DNA of 64,000 nt from Anaerolineae bacterium (GTDB lineage Bacteria > Chloroflexota > Anaerolineae > UBA4142 > SHND01), in the NCBI GenBank assembly GCA_020851635.1, contig JADZCJ010000140.1:1-64000 (forward strand). The letters run 5' to 3'. Position 1 is the first letter of the stretch; each line of letters starts with the position of its first letter. The notes under the pieces were generated by a model, which had not been told where the DNA came from, searched no databases, and worked only from the letters and a program-made list of their open reading frames with translations. This document shows, piece after piece, positions 54,098 to 61,552 of this stretch. The position numbers were made by a program, and so were the translations under genes.

Positions 54098-54808
54098 TTA
54101 TTCTTCAAGCAACGATTTACCTGTGACCTTGTCCACCGCCGATTTGGTGTGGTCCACTTTCCAACGACTGTCTTTTACGTCCAGCGTCAGCACATAAACG
54201 ATGGAAAATGGATTCACATCAAACTCTATGAGTGGCTTCCAACTCTGATCGTATTGCACTGCCTTACCCGCCCGTGTCAGTTCAAAAATAAGAATGCCCT
54301 CGTCGGTTTTCCCGGACCACAAATTATCTGTCAGTTCGCCAACCTTGTATCGCACCGCCTTCTGGATCTCCCACTGCGCTTGTTCGAGTGTTTGCTGTAA
54401 TGCCTTACCAGTGAAATATTGAGCTGCACTCTTGGACACATCTGTGGGCTCGGTTGAATTCAGCCACGCGCGCCCTTCAAGGAAATGTTTGAGCGCCAGC
54501 TGTTCGGCTGGAACATTCGTAGCGAGTTTGGTTGCCGTCGGAGTCGCGGTGCGCGTGGGAAATGGCGTAAATGTCGCGCTTGCCGTTCGCGTCTGCGTAT
54601 TGCTTGGTGCGGCAGTCGCTGTCCGCGTGGGTGTCGTTGTCGCAGTCGCGCTCGGCTTTCGCGTCGTTTTACTCGTCGGCGTATTTGCCCTAACAGGCGC
54701 CGGGACAATTGCCAAGCGTGTTTGTGCTGGCAGCGGCTCGGTGCTATTGCATCTCGCAAACATCATTGCTGCGCCAAGCAGTATGAAAAGAAAAACGATC
54801 CGCTGCAT
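54098..54808 (-). CDS. Putative lipoprotein with Thr-rich linker
   Basis: A 236-residue exported protein. The N-terminus is a short basic head and a hydrophobic segment (IVFLFILLGAAMMFARC) with a lipobox-like FARC. A ~75-residue Thr/Pro/Ala-rich linker (RTATAAPSNTQTRTASATFT) follows, and then a folded domain of about 130 residues (QALKHFLEGRAW-type helices, then strands) of a general IMS/ARC6-like size. It is presumably anchored on the outer face. Such linkers are usual in Chloroflexi surface proteins, in my experience. Confidence 0.7.
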   Translation of the reverse strand: MQRIVFLFILLGAAMMFARCNSTEPLPAQTRLAIVPAPVRANTPTSKTTRKPSATATTTPTRTATAAPSNTQTRTASATFTPFPTRTATPTATKLATNVPAEQLALKHFLEGRAWLNSTEPTDVSKSAAQYFTGKALQQTLEQAQWEIQKAVRYKVGELTDNLWSGKTDEGILIFELTRAGKAVQYDQSWKPLIEFDVNPFSIVYVLTLDVKDSRWKVDHTKSAVDKVTGKSLLEE

Positions 54809-54884
54809 AGATTCTCCTCACGCATCGCCAAGAACGTGCAACCCTCCGGATAGCAGAGAGTACGGGGGCAGAGTGTCTTGCGTT

Positions 54885-54900
54885 TAGGAACCGCGGTTCC
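54885..54900. repeat. Inverted repeat TAGGAACC-GC-GGTTCC
   Basis: An 8-bp perfect inverted repeat, the partner of the palindrome at 6831-6850. The two flank the region 6.85-54.9 kb. Confidence 0.65.
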
Positions 54901-54902
54901 GA

Positions 54903-55760
54903 AGATGCTGGAGGGTGGGTTGTTGCTAGAAAAACAAGGACATCACGCTCAGAACAAGTGTTCGATTTGTGCGACTGCCAAAGCACAGGAAGGATTTGTT
55001 GCTTGCGCGCATTGAGAGGAAAGCGATGTGGGGAACTGTTTTCTTCGATTATTTTTGTTGATTGCGCTTTGGGAAAAGACACCGCTGCGTAATCCATCGT
55101 CGCCGAGAAAACGACGCGCCTCTTTGTAGGATGTAGAGGAAACTCATTGATTGTTAATGCGAATAAAATATCAGATACCCTCTCCACAGTCAATGATTTG
55201 AGGACATGACTTTTCGAGGAGGTGCTTATACCGCACTCTCAAAATAGGGTTTTTCGAGAATATTATTTGTCAATCGAAATTGGATGGAATTATAGACTAC
55301 GCATATTTTCGAATCCGTGTAACAGATCAACAGAGCATACAGGCAAATGTGCAGAATGCTCGAGCACTTAATCAGACCGGGGGAAAGAATTGTCCGCGTA
55401 TTTGAGTGCGGGAAAATTTGGGCGGGGACAAAGGCGAAAGGCGAGGGCGTAACAAGCAAGTTAGAATAGGGATTTCAGATCAACAATTGATCACCACAAA
55501 TAAATTCTGCGATGCAAATGCCGGCAACACTGACAAACACGAAAGAAATGTTCTCGCGCAAAGAGTCACTCAGGTATTGGGACAATGGGCAAGTTCATAC
55601 TATGAAAAGATAAATATAAAGTCGCACTTTTTTGCGCGTAATCCGCCGCAATTAAAGGCCCATCCACGAACTTTGAAATCAATCAACTTGAAGGGTTTAC
55701 AATCAATCTACATGGAAGCCGCGTTCGATCGAGTGCATTTAGAAATTTGGTTATCCCACG
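54903..55760. other. 858-base gap without a confident gene
   Basis: This is the longest gene-poor stretch. A plus-strand frame from 55406 is open for 129 codons, but it overlaps no ribosome site and its base composition is like noncoding AT-rich DNA. A shorter open frame at ~55200-55400 (FENIICQSKLDGIIDYAYFR) looks protein-like but has no start. The region may hold a decayed gene and the downstream end of the ubiquitin-like operon; no hairpin of note was found. Confidence 0.4.
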
Positions 55761-56618
55761 TCAGCTGTTTGGCAAAACGTACCGATAGAGATTAGCCCGC
55801 TCGCGAGAACCGACGAGAAACCCACACGTGTAGCAATCGGGGCTTTGCTGATCTTCCCGCGCATTTACTTTCCCGCGCATCCCGTAATAGACCAGATGAC
55901 GTTTTGGCTCGCGAAGGTTCGTAGTCATCGCGAGAAATTCATTCAGCGCCAGGTTTGCAAGAACCCCGTTGAGTGAAACAACAGACGGAGCGGTCCCTCG
56001 ATGCCCGAGTCCATAGCCATGTTCCTTTCGCAGTTCTTGGATCTCAAGCGACTCGAGCTCCTGCTTGGCGACCTCCATGTCAATCTGGTGAGCGCAGTCC
56101 AAACAAAAATCGCCGGGGCGGGCAACGACAACACGCCCGCCAAATTCGGTAATTTGGTTTTCAGATTGTATGATTTCAGTTGCCGAGTCGATGAGCGTTA
56201 CTTCATAAGCAGCCGCAAGCTCCATCAAAACAAGTCGTGCGCCGTCGTAATCAACGCAGCCAAAAATGACGGGGCATTCTGTCAGTGCGTCGATGGCCTC
56301 GCGGGACCGCAGGTTCTTTGGTACCACACGGATTTGCGCCTCAGGGCTGATGGACCGGATCATTCGCTCCGTGACACGGACCTTTAGATCGTGGCTTTTT
56401 GCGTCTGTCGGGACACCGCCGATCAGGCGATTAAGATTCGTTTCCTCGACGCGGTCGTCGTCAACTAAAGTAAGTGTCCCGACGCCGAGGAACGCCAAAC
56501 CTTGTGCGATGTGCGACCCTATGCCGCCTAACCCGACAATGCCAACATGCGCCGCCCCTAGTTTGGCTTGCCCTTGCGTCCCGAACACCAGAATCTGGCG
56601 GTCAAATCGTTCACTCAT
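55761..56618 (-). CDS. E1-like adenylating enzyme of a ubiquitin-like system
   Basis: A 285-residue ThiF/E1 protein. The nucleotide loop is GLGGIGSH (G29-S35) and the acidic/Arg strand is LVDDDRVEETNLNRL. Zinc ligands CLDC (C172, C175) and CYTC (C262, C265) are intact. At the place where ThiF-like enzymes keep the catalytic cysteine, the segment is HRGTAPSVVSLNGVLANLAL, without Cys. It therefore looks able to adenylate a Ubl tail but may not form a thioester. It overlaps the JAB gene by eight bases. Confidence 0.9.
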   Translation of the reverse strand: MSERFDRQILVFGTQGQAKLGAAHVGIVGLGGIGSHIAQGLAFLGVGTLTLVDDDRVEETNLNRLIGGVPTDAKSHDLKVRVTERMIRSISPEAQIRVVPKNLRSREAIDALTECPVIFGCVDYDGARLVLMELAAAYEVTLIDSATEIIQSENQITEFGGRVVVARPGDFCLDCAHQIDMEVAKQELESLEIQELRKEHGYGLGHRGTAPSVVSLNGVLANLALNEFLAMTTNLREPKRHLVYYGMRGKVNAREDQQSPDCYTCGFLVGSRERANLYRYVLPNS

Positions 56619-57159
56619 TTCGGTTCACCTCCCATCGTGGACCGCTGGGCGCGAACCAGGAGCCCTTCGGAATTAGAATTTTGTCCTTGCCGTTGACCAC
56701 GAGAATACTCTGAACTCGTAATGCCTTACCAAAATCGTTATCCCAGACCACGGCATCTATCGAAGATTCCGCCCAGACCATCGCTGTGTATGGCTTTGAA
56801 CCAAGTTTCCATTTCGCATATACGGCGAATTCCGAAATGCCGTGGCGGTCGCTCGGCGAGAACCAGACCTTGTCGAATGAGCCAGGATGGGAATGGCAAT
56901 CTACGAGTGCCAGATTTTTCTGTTTAGCTTGGCTCATGATTTTGGCGCGTTCCTCATCCTTCATTTCGAGATGCACGTCCATCTGAACCTGCCACCCTTC
57001 CGCCGGCACCAAATACGCCTCTAACACCTCTAGAGTGGTTTCGTTAGTGTTCTCTCTAACACTTGCATATAGAAACGCACCTTGTTCCAGTTCATTCTGA
57101 AACAGGTGCGCGCGCACGAGTTGCTCTATCCGGGCAGGGATACTGATTATGTAAATCAT
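56611..57159 (-). CDS. JAB/MPN deubiquitinase-like protease
   Basis: A 182-residue protein with a complete JAMM site: E25, H89 and H91 (CHSHPGSF), S101 and D104 (FSPSD). It should cut after a Gly in the Ubl tail to mature or remove it. It overlaps the E2 gene by ATGA and the E1 gene by eight bases, so the four genes are translated as a unit. Confidence 0.88.
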   Translation of the reverse strand: MIYIISIPARIEQLVRAHLFQNELEQGAFLYASVRENTNETTLEVLEAYLVPAEGWQVQMDVHLEMKDEERAKIMSQAKQKNLALVDCHSHPGSFDKVWFSPSDRHGISEFAVYAKWKLGSKPYTAMVWAESSIDAVVWDNDFGKALRVQSILVVNGKDKILIPKGSWFAPSGPRWEVNRNE

Positions 57160-57596
57160 GTTGTCTCTTGTCCTTGAAGGCAGAGATTGACGCCGTGCAG
57201 AAAAGTGAGCAGGTTATCTCCAGCTTCAACTGTTGCTGCGGGACGCCACTCTGCGGGATGCCATGAAAACCATGCCCAGTCGCCAGCAATGGGCGCGGCA
57301 CCACTACTCGAATTCGACCCGATATTGAAACCGGATGGGTTTCCTCCATCGTGTAGTCTCAAGTCTACATCCACAAAAAAATTATCAATCCCGGTATTTG
57401 GATAGCCCGCCGGCAGGACAAAGAGGAGTTTAGTCCCTCCTTTATTAAAACGCCCTGCTGGCAGCTTGTATTTGGGAATGAGAACCCAACTGAGCTGCTC
57501 CCCATGTACAAGATTGGGATATTTGTTCTTGAGAAGCTCAATCTCTTGCCGCACTCTTTCGTACACGTCACATGCCTCGGCGATATTTCGGAGCAC
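57156..57596 (-). CDS. E2/UBC-like protein (prokaryotic family E type)
   Basis: A 146-residue UBC-fold-like protein. WVLIPKYKLPAGRFNKGGTK, FVLPAGYPNTGIDNFFVD and WAWFSWHPAEWRP follow the E2 strand pattern seen in multiubiquitin operons. Only two Cys exist, C9 and C139, and none lies in the usual position right after the HP turn, so the thioester site is not obvious; C139 in the last helix is the only reasonable candidate. The GTG start lies inside the Ubl gene. Confidence 0.7.
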   Translation of the reverse strand: MLRNIAEACDVYERVRQEIELLKNKYPNLVHGEQLSWVLIPKYKLPAGRFNKGGTKLLFVLPAGYPNTGIDNFFVDVDLRLHDGGNPSGFNIGSNSSSGAAPIAGDWAWFSWHPAEWRPAATVEAGDNLLTFLHGVNLCLQGQETT

Positions 57597-57831
57597 GACC
57601 GTGGCGATGACCGGGTTTAATCGTCACTATCTCATTTTCAGCAATGGTCCGCTCGGTCCCATCGGGCGCTTCCTCGACGATTTGCTGGTCGGAGGGAATA
57701 TTCCCAAGACGGCGAATTTCGGGGACGGTAATCGTTTCCCTGTTCCATGAGAACTCGTTGCCCTCGATATTGACAAAGAACTCCTTCCCTTCGACTTTTC
57801 CTTGTTCCTGCTGTAAAGTGATATTTGCCAT
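57568..57831 (-). CDS. Ubiquitin-like protein (multiubiquitin family)
   Basis: An 87-residue protein with a short charged N-terminal tail and one beta-grasp domain (EFFVNIEGNEFSWNRETITV, then EIVTIKPGHRHGRAPKY). The C-terminus is RRGM, with a single residue after the Gly. JAB trimming would expose a terminal Gly for adenylation by the E1. It heads the operon (AAGGAG before the ATG), followed by E2, JAB and E1 with overlaps. Related operons defend bacteria against phage; that role here is inferred. Confidence 0.82.
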   Translation of the reverse strand: MANITLQQEQGKVEGKEFFVNIEGNEFSWNRETITVPEIRRLGNIPSDQQIVEEAPDGTERTIAENEIVTIKPGHRHGRAPKYRRGM

Positions 57832-57934
57832 TTTTGGCGCTCCTTCGGTTAAAATTGGCCAACCACGAGTATCGTTTGCTTGTTTTGTAGGTTTTTCATA
57901 TCGTTACTTTTGGCGGGCTTGTTTTCACTAGATA

Positions 57935-57991
57935 CTACCGAGTAGGATGGAATTTTCGCCACGATGGCAAAATTTGCATTCTCCTCGGTAG
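57935..57991. promoter_or_regulatory. Imperfect 26-bp inverted repeat in the divergent promoter
   Basis: The left arm begins CTACCGAG and the right arm ends CTCGGTAG; the arms are 26 bp with five mismatches around the loop ACGAT. It lies directly before the sigma-like gene, in the gap that also must hold the Ubl operon promoter. Probably an operator shared by both units or a leader hairpin. Confidence 0.6.
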
Positions 57992-58011
57992 ATTAAGTAG
58001 AGGTGATTTGT

Positions 58012-58665
58012 TTGGAGACCTTACCCATACGCAAAGATATCTATGACCGTCTTCAAGCGGCAGATTGGTCAGTAATCATTAAAAATCTTATGGCCTTCGC
58101 CATTTGGTTCGCGCGCAACAACTTTGGCTGGTGGGACCCCTCCTCAGACCAACTGCCGAAAGGCATGAAGTTTGAGGATATTGTCCAACTGGTTATCCTA
58201 AAAACCATTGACGGTCGCCGCCAATGGGATCCCGCAAAGGGTTCACTCGAACCATGGCTGAAAGACCAAATAAAAAGCGAGTTAGACGCGCTTTACAAAT
58301 CGGCGGCGCATTGGCGCGAGTCGCACTCGGTTGAGGTGGAGGAAGGAGGTGATGGTTCGGAAACTCTGCTTACGCGCCGAGGGCGCGCAGATGCCAGGGA
58401 TGTTCCACACGCACCAAGTGCAGAGGATGAAGTCATCGAGCGAGAGGAGGAAGCAATTGCGGCAAAGGTATTAGGGGCGATATATGAGAAAACTGCTGGG
58501 CAAGCGGAATTGGAAGACATGATATCCGCGATGATAGGCGGGTGTGAACCCAAACCGCAAGCTTTGGCAGATGCACTCGGCGTTGAAGTAACAGAAATCA
58601 ATAATAGACAAAAACGCTTGAAGCGTCGAGCAATGGAAGCGAGAAGGGAGTTGGAAAATGGATAA
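58012..58665 (+). CDS. Sigma-70-like transcription factor
   Basis: A ~217-residue protein with a sigma region 2-like part (MKFEDIVQLVILKTIDGRRQ, then WDPAKGSLEPWLKDQIKSEL) and a C-terminal region 4-like part (PQALADALGVEVTEINNRQK) that would be the HTH. GAGGTG six bases before TTG 58012 marks the start; a GTG nine bases upstream is an alternative. It is an unusual sigma on a mobile island and may direct transcription of the adjacent genes. Confidence 0.65.
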   Translation: METLPIRKDIYDRLQAADWSVIIKNLMAFAIWFARNNFGWWDPSSDQLPKGMKFEDIVQLVILKTIDGRRQWDPAKGSLEPWLKDQIKSELDALYKSAAHWRESHSVEVEEGGDGSETLLTRRGRADARDVPHAPSAEDEVIEREEEAIAAKVLGAIYEKTAGQAELEDMISAMIGGCEPKPQALADALGVEVTEINNRQKRLKRRAMEARRELENG

Positions 58666-59116
58666 GCGCAAAGCCCCAACCACGAACAAGGAACTCTTGG
58701 AAGCGCTTGATGAATTATTGCAACAACCGGAACCTAGAACCCCGGACGAAGTGAACGCAGTGCTGATTGAGGCAGGGTATGATCCTGAAGAGATCGTTGC
58801 AAAAATTAAAGCCGAAGTGGAGCGGGGACTAGAAGAGTCCCCGCTTAATTGGAGGAATCGAAACCGTGAGCTTGAGACAGAGAAAAAACAGCTTGCGAAC
58901 TTTGTGCCTGATGCCAATCAACCACGCAAAAAATTGCTGGAAGCCATTGAAGCTGCGCTGAGAAATCTGGCTTTAAAAAACCCGCAGCTCGCCATGGTAC
59001 ATCATCGCAATTTCGAAAGTGCAACCGACGAGGATTTAGCGAGTTTGCTTGCCGATATCTATTATCTTGGTGCCTCAGAGGACAACTCGAAAGGTAATAT
59101 TACCAACGAAGAATGA
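58658..59116 (+). CDS. Small acidic protein, possible antitoxin/anti-sigma partner
   Basis: A 152-residue acidic, helical protein overlapping the sigma gene by eight bases and the protease gene by ATGA. The first half is Glu-rich (LEALDELLQQPEPRTPDEVN). No family recognised. Position between a sigma-like factor and an ImmA/IrrE protease suggests it is an inhibitor that the protease cleaves, an inference only. Confidence 0.55.
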   Translation: MDKRKAPTTNKELLEALDELLQQPEPRTPDEVNAVLIEAGYDPEEIVAKIKAEVERGLEESPLNWRNRNRELETEKKQLANFVPDANQPRKKLLEAIEAALRNLALKNPQLAMVHHRNFESATDEDLASLLADIYYLGASEDNSKGNITNEE

Positions 59117-59925
59117 GTCAACCCAACTATTACGCAAACAACCTGCTTGACAAACTGAAAATCAAGAGCGTCAAAGATTTGCAGCTCCTTGAACTGATTG
59201 CGCGTGAACGCGGCGCGCTCGTTCAGGACAAACCGTTGCAAGGGGCAGAAGCACGCATTGCCATCGCTGGGCGGAGAGCAATTATTACAGTCTCTACCTT
59301 GATCACGGACCCTCGCCGCAGACGGTTCAGCATTGCGCACGAGCTCGGTCATTTTGAAATGCACCGCAGTCATGGCAATCTCGCTTTGTGCACAGCGGCG
59401 GATTTGGAAGACTGGAGCGCAAAACGAGCCGGGGCCGCGCGCGAGCAAGAAGCCAATCAGTTTGCCGCAGCCCTACTTTTACCCGAACGTTTTTTTGCAG
59501 TACGCTGTAGGAACCAAGAGCCGTCGCTAGATTTCATTGCCGGTTTGGCAGACGCATTTAGCGTTTCACTCACCGCAACCGCAATGCGCTTTATGCAATT
59601 TACCAATGAGCCGTGTGCCATCGTCTTTTCCAAGGACGGCGTTCTCAAGTGGTTCCATGAGAGCAAGGGGTTCAAGGACTTGGGACTCTTTGTCGAAGTA
59701 CACAGCAAGCCCGACCCCGCGACACTTGCCGCTGCGCTCTGGGAAGGACGCTCCACCTCCAAAAGACCGAGACGGGTTCAGGCAAGTACATGGTTTGCGG
59801 CGGGAAACTGGAACAAAGATGCCACGATTGTCGAACAATCGTGGATTTTTTCTGAATATGGCAGTATGTTGACGCTCTTGTGGGTGGATGACGACATAGA
59901 GGATTTCGATGTGGACGATGAGTAA
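59113..59925 (+). CDS. ImmA/IrrE-family metalloprotease
   Basis: A 270-residue protein with RRRFSIAHELGHFEMHR (H76, E77, H80), the zincin motif of ImmA/IrrE, and an EEANQFAAALLLPE-type helix (REQEANQFAAALLLPERFFA), which supplies the third ligand. The C-terminal ~130 residues are a GAF-like or sensor part, as in IrrE. It probably cleaves a repressor encoded nearby, here the small protein or the sigma-like factor. Confidence 0.85.
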   Translation: MSQPNYYANNLLDKLKIKSVKDLQLLELIARERGALVQDKPLQGAEARIAIAGRRAIITVSTLITDPRRRRFSIAHELGHFEMHRSHGNLALCTAADLEDWSAKRAGAAREQEANQFAAALLLPERFFAVRCRNQEPSLDFIAGLADAFSVSLTATAMRFMQFTNEPCAIVFSKDGVLKWFHESKGFKDLGLFVEVHSKPDPATLAAALWEGRSTSKRPRRVQASTWFAAGNWNKDATIVEQSWIFSEYGSMLTLLWVDDDIEDFDVDDE

Positions 59926-59947
59926 AACTTGATACACACGAATTGAG

Positions 59948-59976
59948 TTGCCGACATACGTTCTCATTGCTATAAT
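59948..59976 (+). promoter_or_regulatory. Promoter of the type I RM operon
   Basis: TTGCCG and a perfect TATAAT (59971-59976) are 17 bases apart and 38 bases before the hsdM start. Confidence 0.65.
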
Positions 59977-60013
59977 CGCGCGCTAGAACACATGTTTGAC
60001 ATTGGAGACTCGG

Positions 60014-61552
60014 ATGGCTGAACCCCGTATCCTCGATTTGCCCGCCCTCGAAAATTGGCTCTGGGAAGCCGCGTGCGTGATTCGCGGTCCCATTGACGCG
60101 CCCAAGTTCAAAGACTATATCCTTCCTTTGCTTTTCCTCAAGCGCCTGTCCGATGTGTTTGAAGATGAAGTAAACGAGTTGGGCGAAGTGGCCCGTTTTG
60201 TGGAGGAGGATCACACGCTTGTCCGTTTCTATATCCCGCCGAATGCGCGCTGGGACAAGATTCAGCGCCGGACGACGGAACTGGGCGATTTTTTGACCGA
60301 CGCCGTTCGGGCGGTCGCGCGAGAAAATCCGAAACTGCAAGGCGTGATTGATAGTATTGATTACAACGTGACCGCGGCGGGTCAGCGGACTTTGAGCGAC
60401 GAACAGTTACGCGCGCTGGTGCAGGTATTGTCGCGGCATCGCTTGGGACTGAGGGATGCGAGTCCGACACTGTTTGGGCAGGCGTACGAGTATCTACTCC
60501 GCAAATTTGCCGAAGGGCAGGGTTCCAGCGCGGGCGAGTTTTTCACCCCGCCCGAAGTCGCGGTATTAATGGCGTATATTCTCGATCCCGAACCCGGCGA
60601 TACAGTCTATGATCCTGCCTGTGGTTCCGGTGGACTCTTGGTCAAGACCCATTTGCGATTCCAGGAAAAATATAAGGATACGCCGCGCGTGTCCCCCTTG
60701 AAATATTTTGGTCAAGAGATCAATCCGACGACGTTCGCCCTCGCTCGGATGGATGTTTTCATCTATGACATGGAAGCGGAGGTTGCGCTTGGCGACACGA
60801 TGAATCGTCCTGCGTTTTTGAATCATGATGGTTCGCTGCGCGCGTTCGCCAAAGTGACGGCGAATCCGATGTGGAACCAAAAATTCTCTGCTTTAGTCTA
60901 TGAACACGACACGTATAATCGGATGGTCATGGGCATCCCGCCTTCCTCATCCGCTGATTGGGGTTGGATTCAACACATGCATGCGTCACTCAACGAACGC
61001 GGCAAGATGGCAGTGGTGTTGGACACGGGCGCGGCATCGCGGGGCAGCGGCAATCAGGGTTCAAATCGTGAGCGTGATATTCGTAAAGCGTTCGTCGAGC
61101 GCGATTTGGTCGAAGCAGTGATTCTGCTGCCCGAAAATCTCTTTTACAACACCTCTGCGCCAGGCATCATTCTCGTCGTCAATAAGCGCAAAAAGGAACC
61201 ATCCAAGATTCTGCTCATCAATGCCTCCAAGGAATTTTTGAAAGGGCGACCGAAGAATTATTTGACGCAGGATAATATTGCGCGCATCGCCGATGCGTAT
61301 TTGAATTGGCGCGAGATTGAGGGCTTGTCAAAAATCATTTCGAACGATGAGGCAGCGCGCAATGATTTCAACTTGTCGCCATCGCGCTATGTGGCGAGCG
61401 ACAGCCAGGAAGAGGTGCTGCCCGTGGAAGAAGCGTTGGTCTTATTGGCGGAAGCGGAAGAGGAACGCGCGGCGGCGGATGTGGAGCTGGATGCGGTTTT
61501 AGGGCAACTGGGATTCAGAGATTGGCGAACCAACGGAGGAACCAAGTTGTAA
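60014..61552 (+). CDS. hsdM: Type I restriction-modification DNA methyltransferase subunit
   Basis: The 512-residue subunit methylates adenine in the HsdM2-HsdS complex. SAM motif YDPACGSGGLLVK is at about 199-211, and the catalytic motif is ANPMWN (N284), a variant of NPPF that occurs in this family. The N-terminal helical domain (LENWLWEAACVIRGPIDAPK) and RQ-rich FFTPPEVA segment fit HsdM. The ATG at 60014 has GGAG; the listed TTG upstream is less likely. Confidence 0.92.
   Translation: MAEPRILDLPALENWLWEAACVIRGPIDAPKFKDYILPLLFLKRLSDVFEDEVNELGEVARFVEEDHTLVRFYIPPNARWDKIQRRTTELGDFLTDAVRAVARENPKLQGVIDSIDYNVTAAGQRTLSDEQLRALVQVLSRHRLGLRDASPTLFGQAYEYLLRKFAEGQGSSAGEFFTPPEVAVLMAYILDPEPGDTVYDPACGSGGLLVKTHLRFQEKYKDTPRVSPLKYFGQEINPTTFALARMDVFIYDMEAEVALGDTMNRPAFLNHDGSLRAFAKVTANPMWNQKFSALVYEHDTYNRMVMGIPPSSSADWGWIQHMHASLNERGKMAVVLDTGAASRGSGNQGSNRERDIRKAFVERDLVEAVILLPENLFYNTSAPGIILVVNKRKKEPSKILLINASKEFLKGRPKNYLTQDNIARIADAYLNWREIEGLSKIISNDEAARNDFNLSPSRYVASDSQEEVLPVEEALVLLAEAEEERAAADVELDAVLGQLGFRDWRTNGGTKL

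Noticed and set aside
55406-55795. 129-codon plus-strand ORF
   Set aside because: No ribosome site; it runs into the E1 gene end and has an odd composition. It was left as part of the gap.
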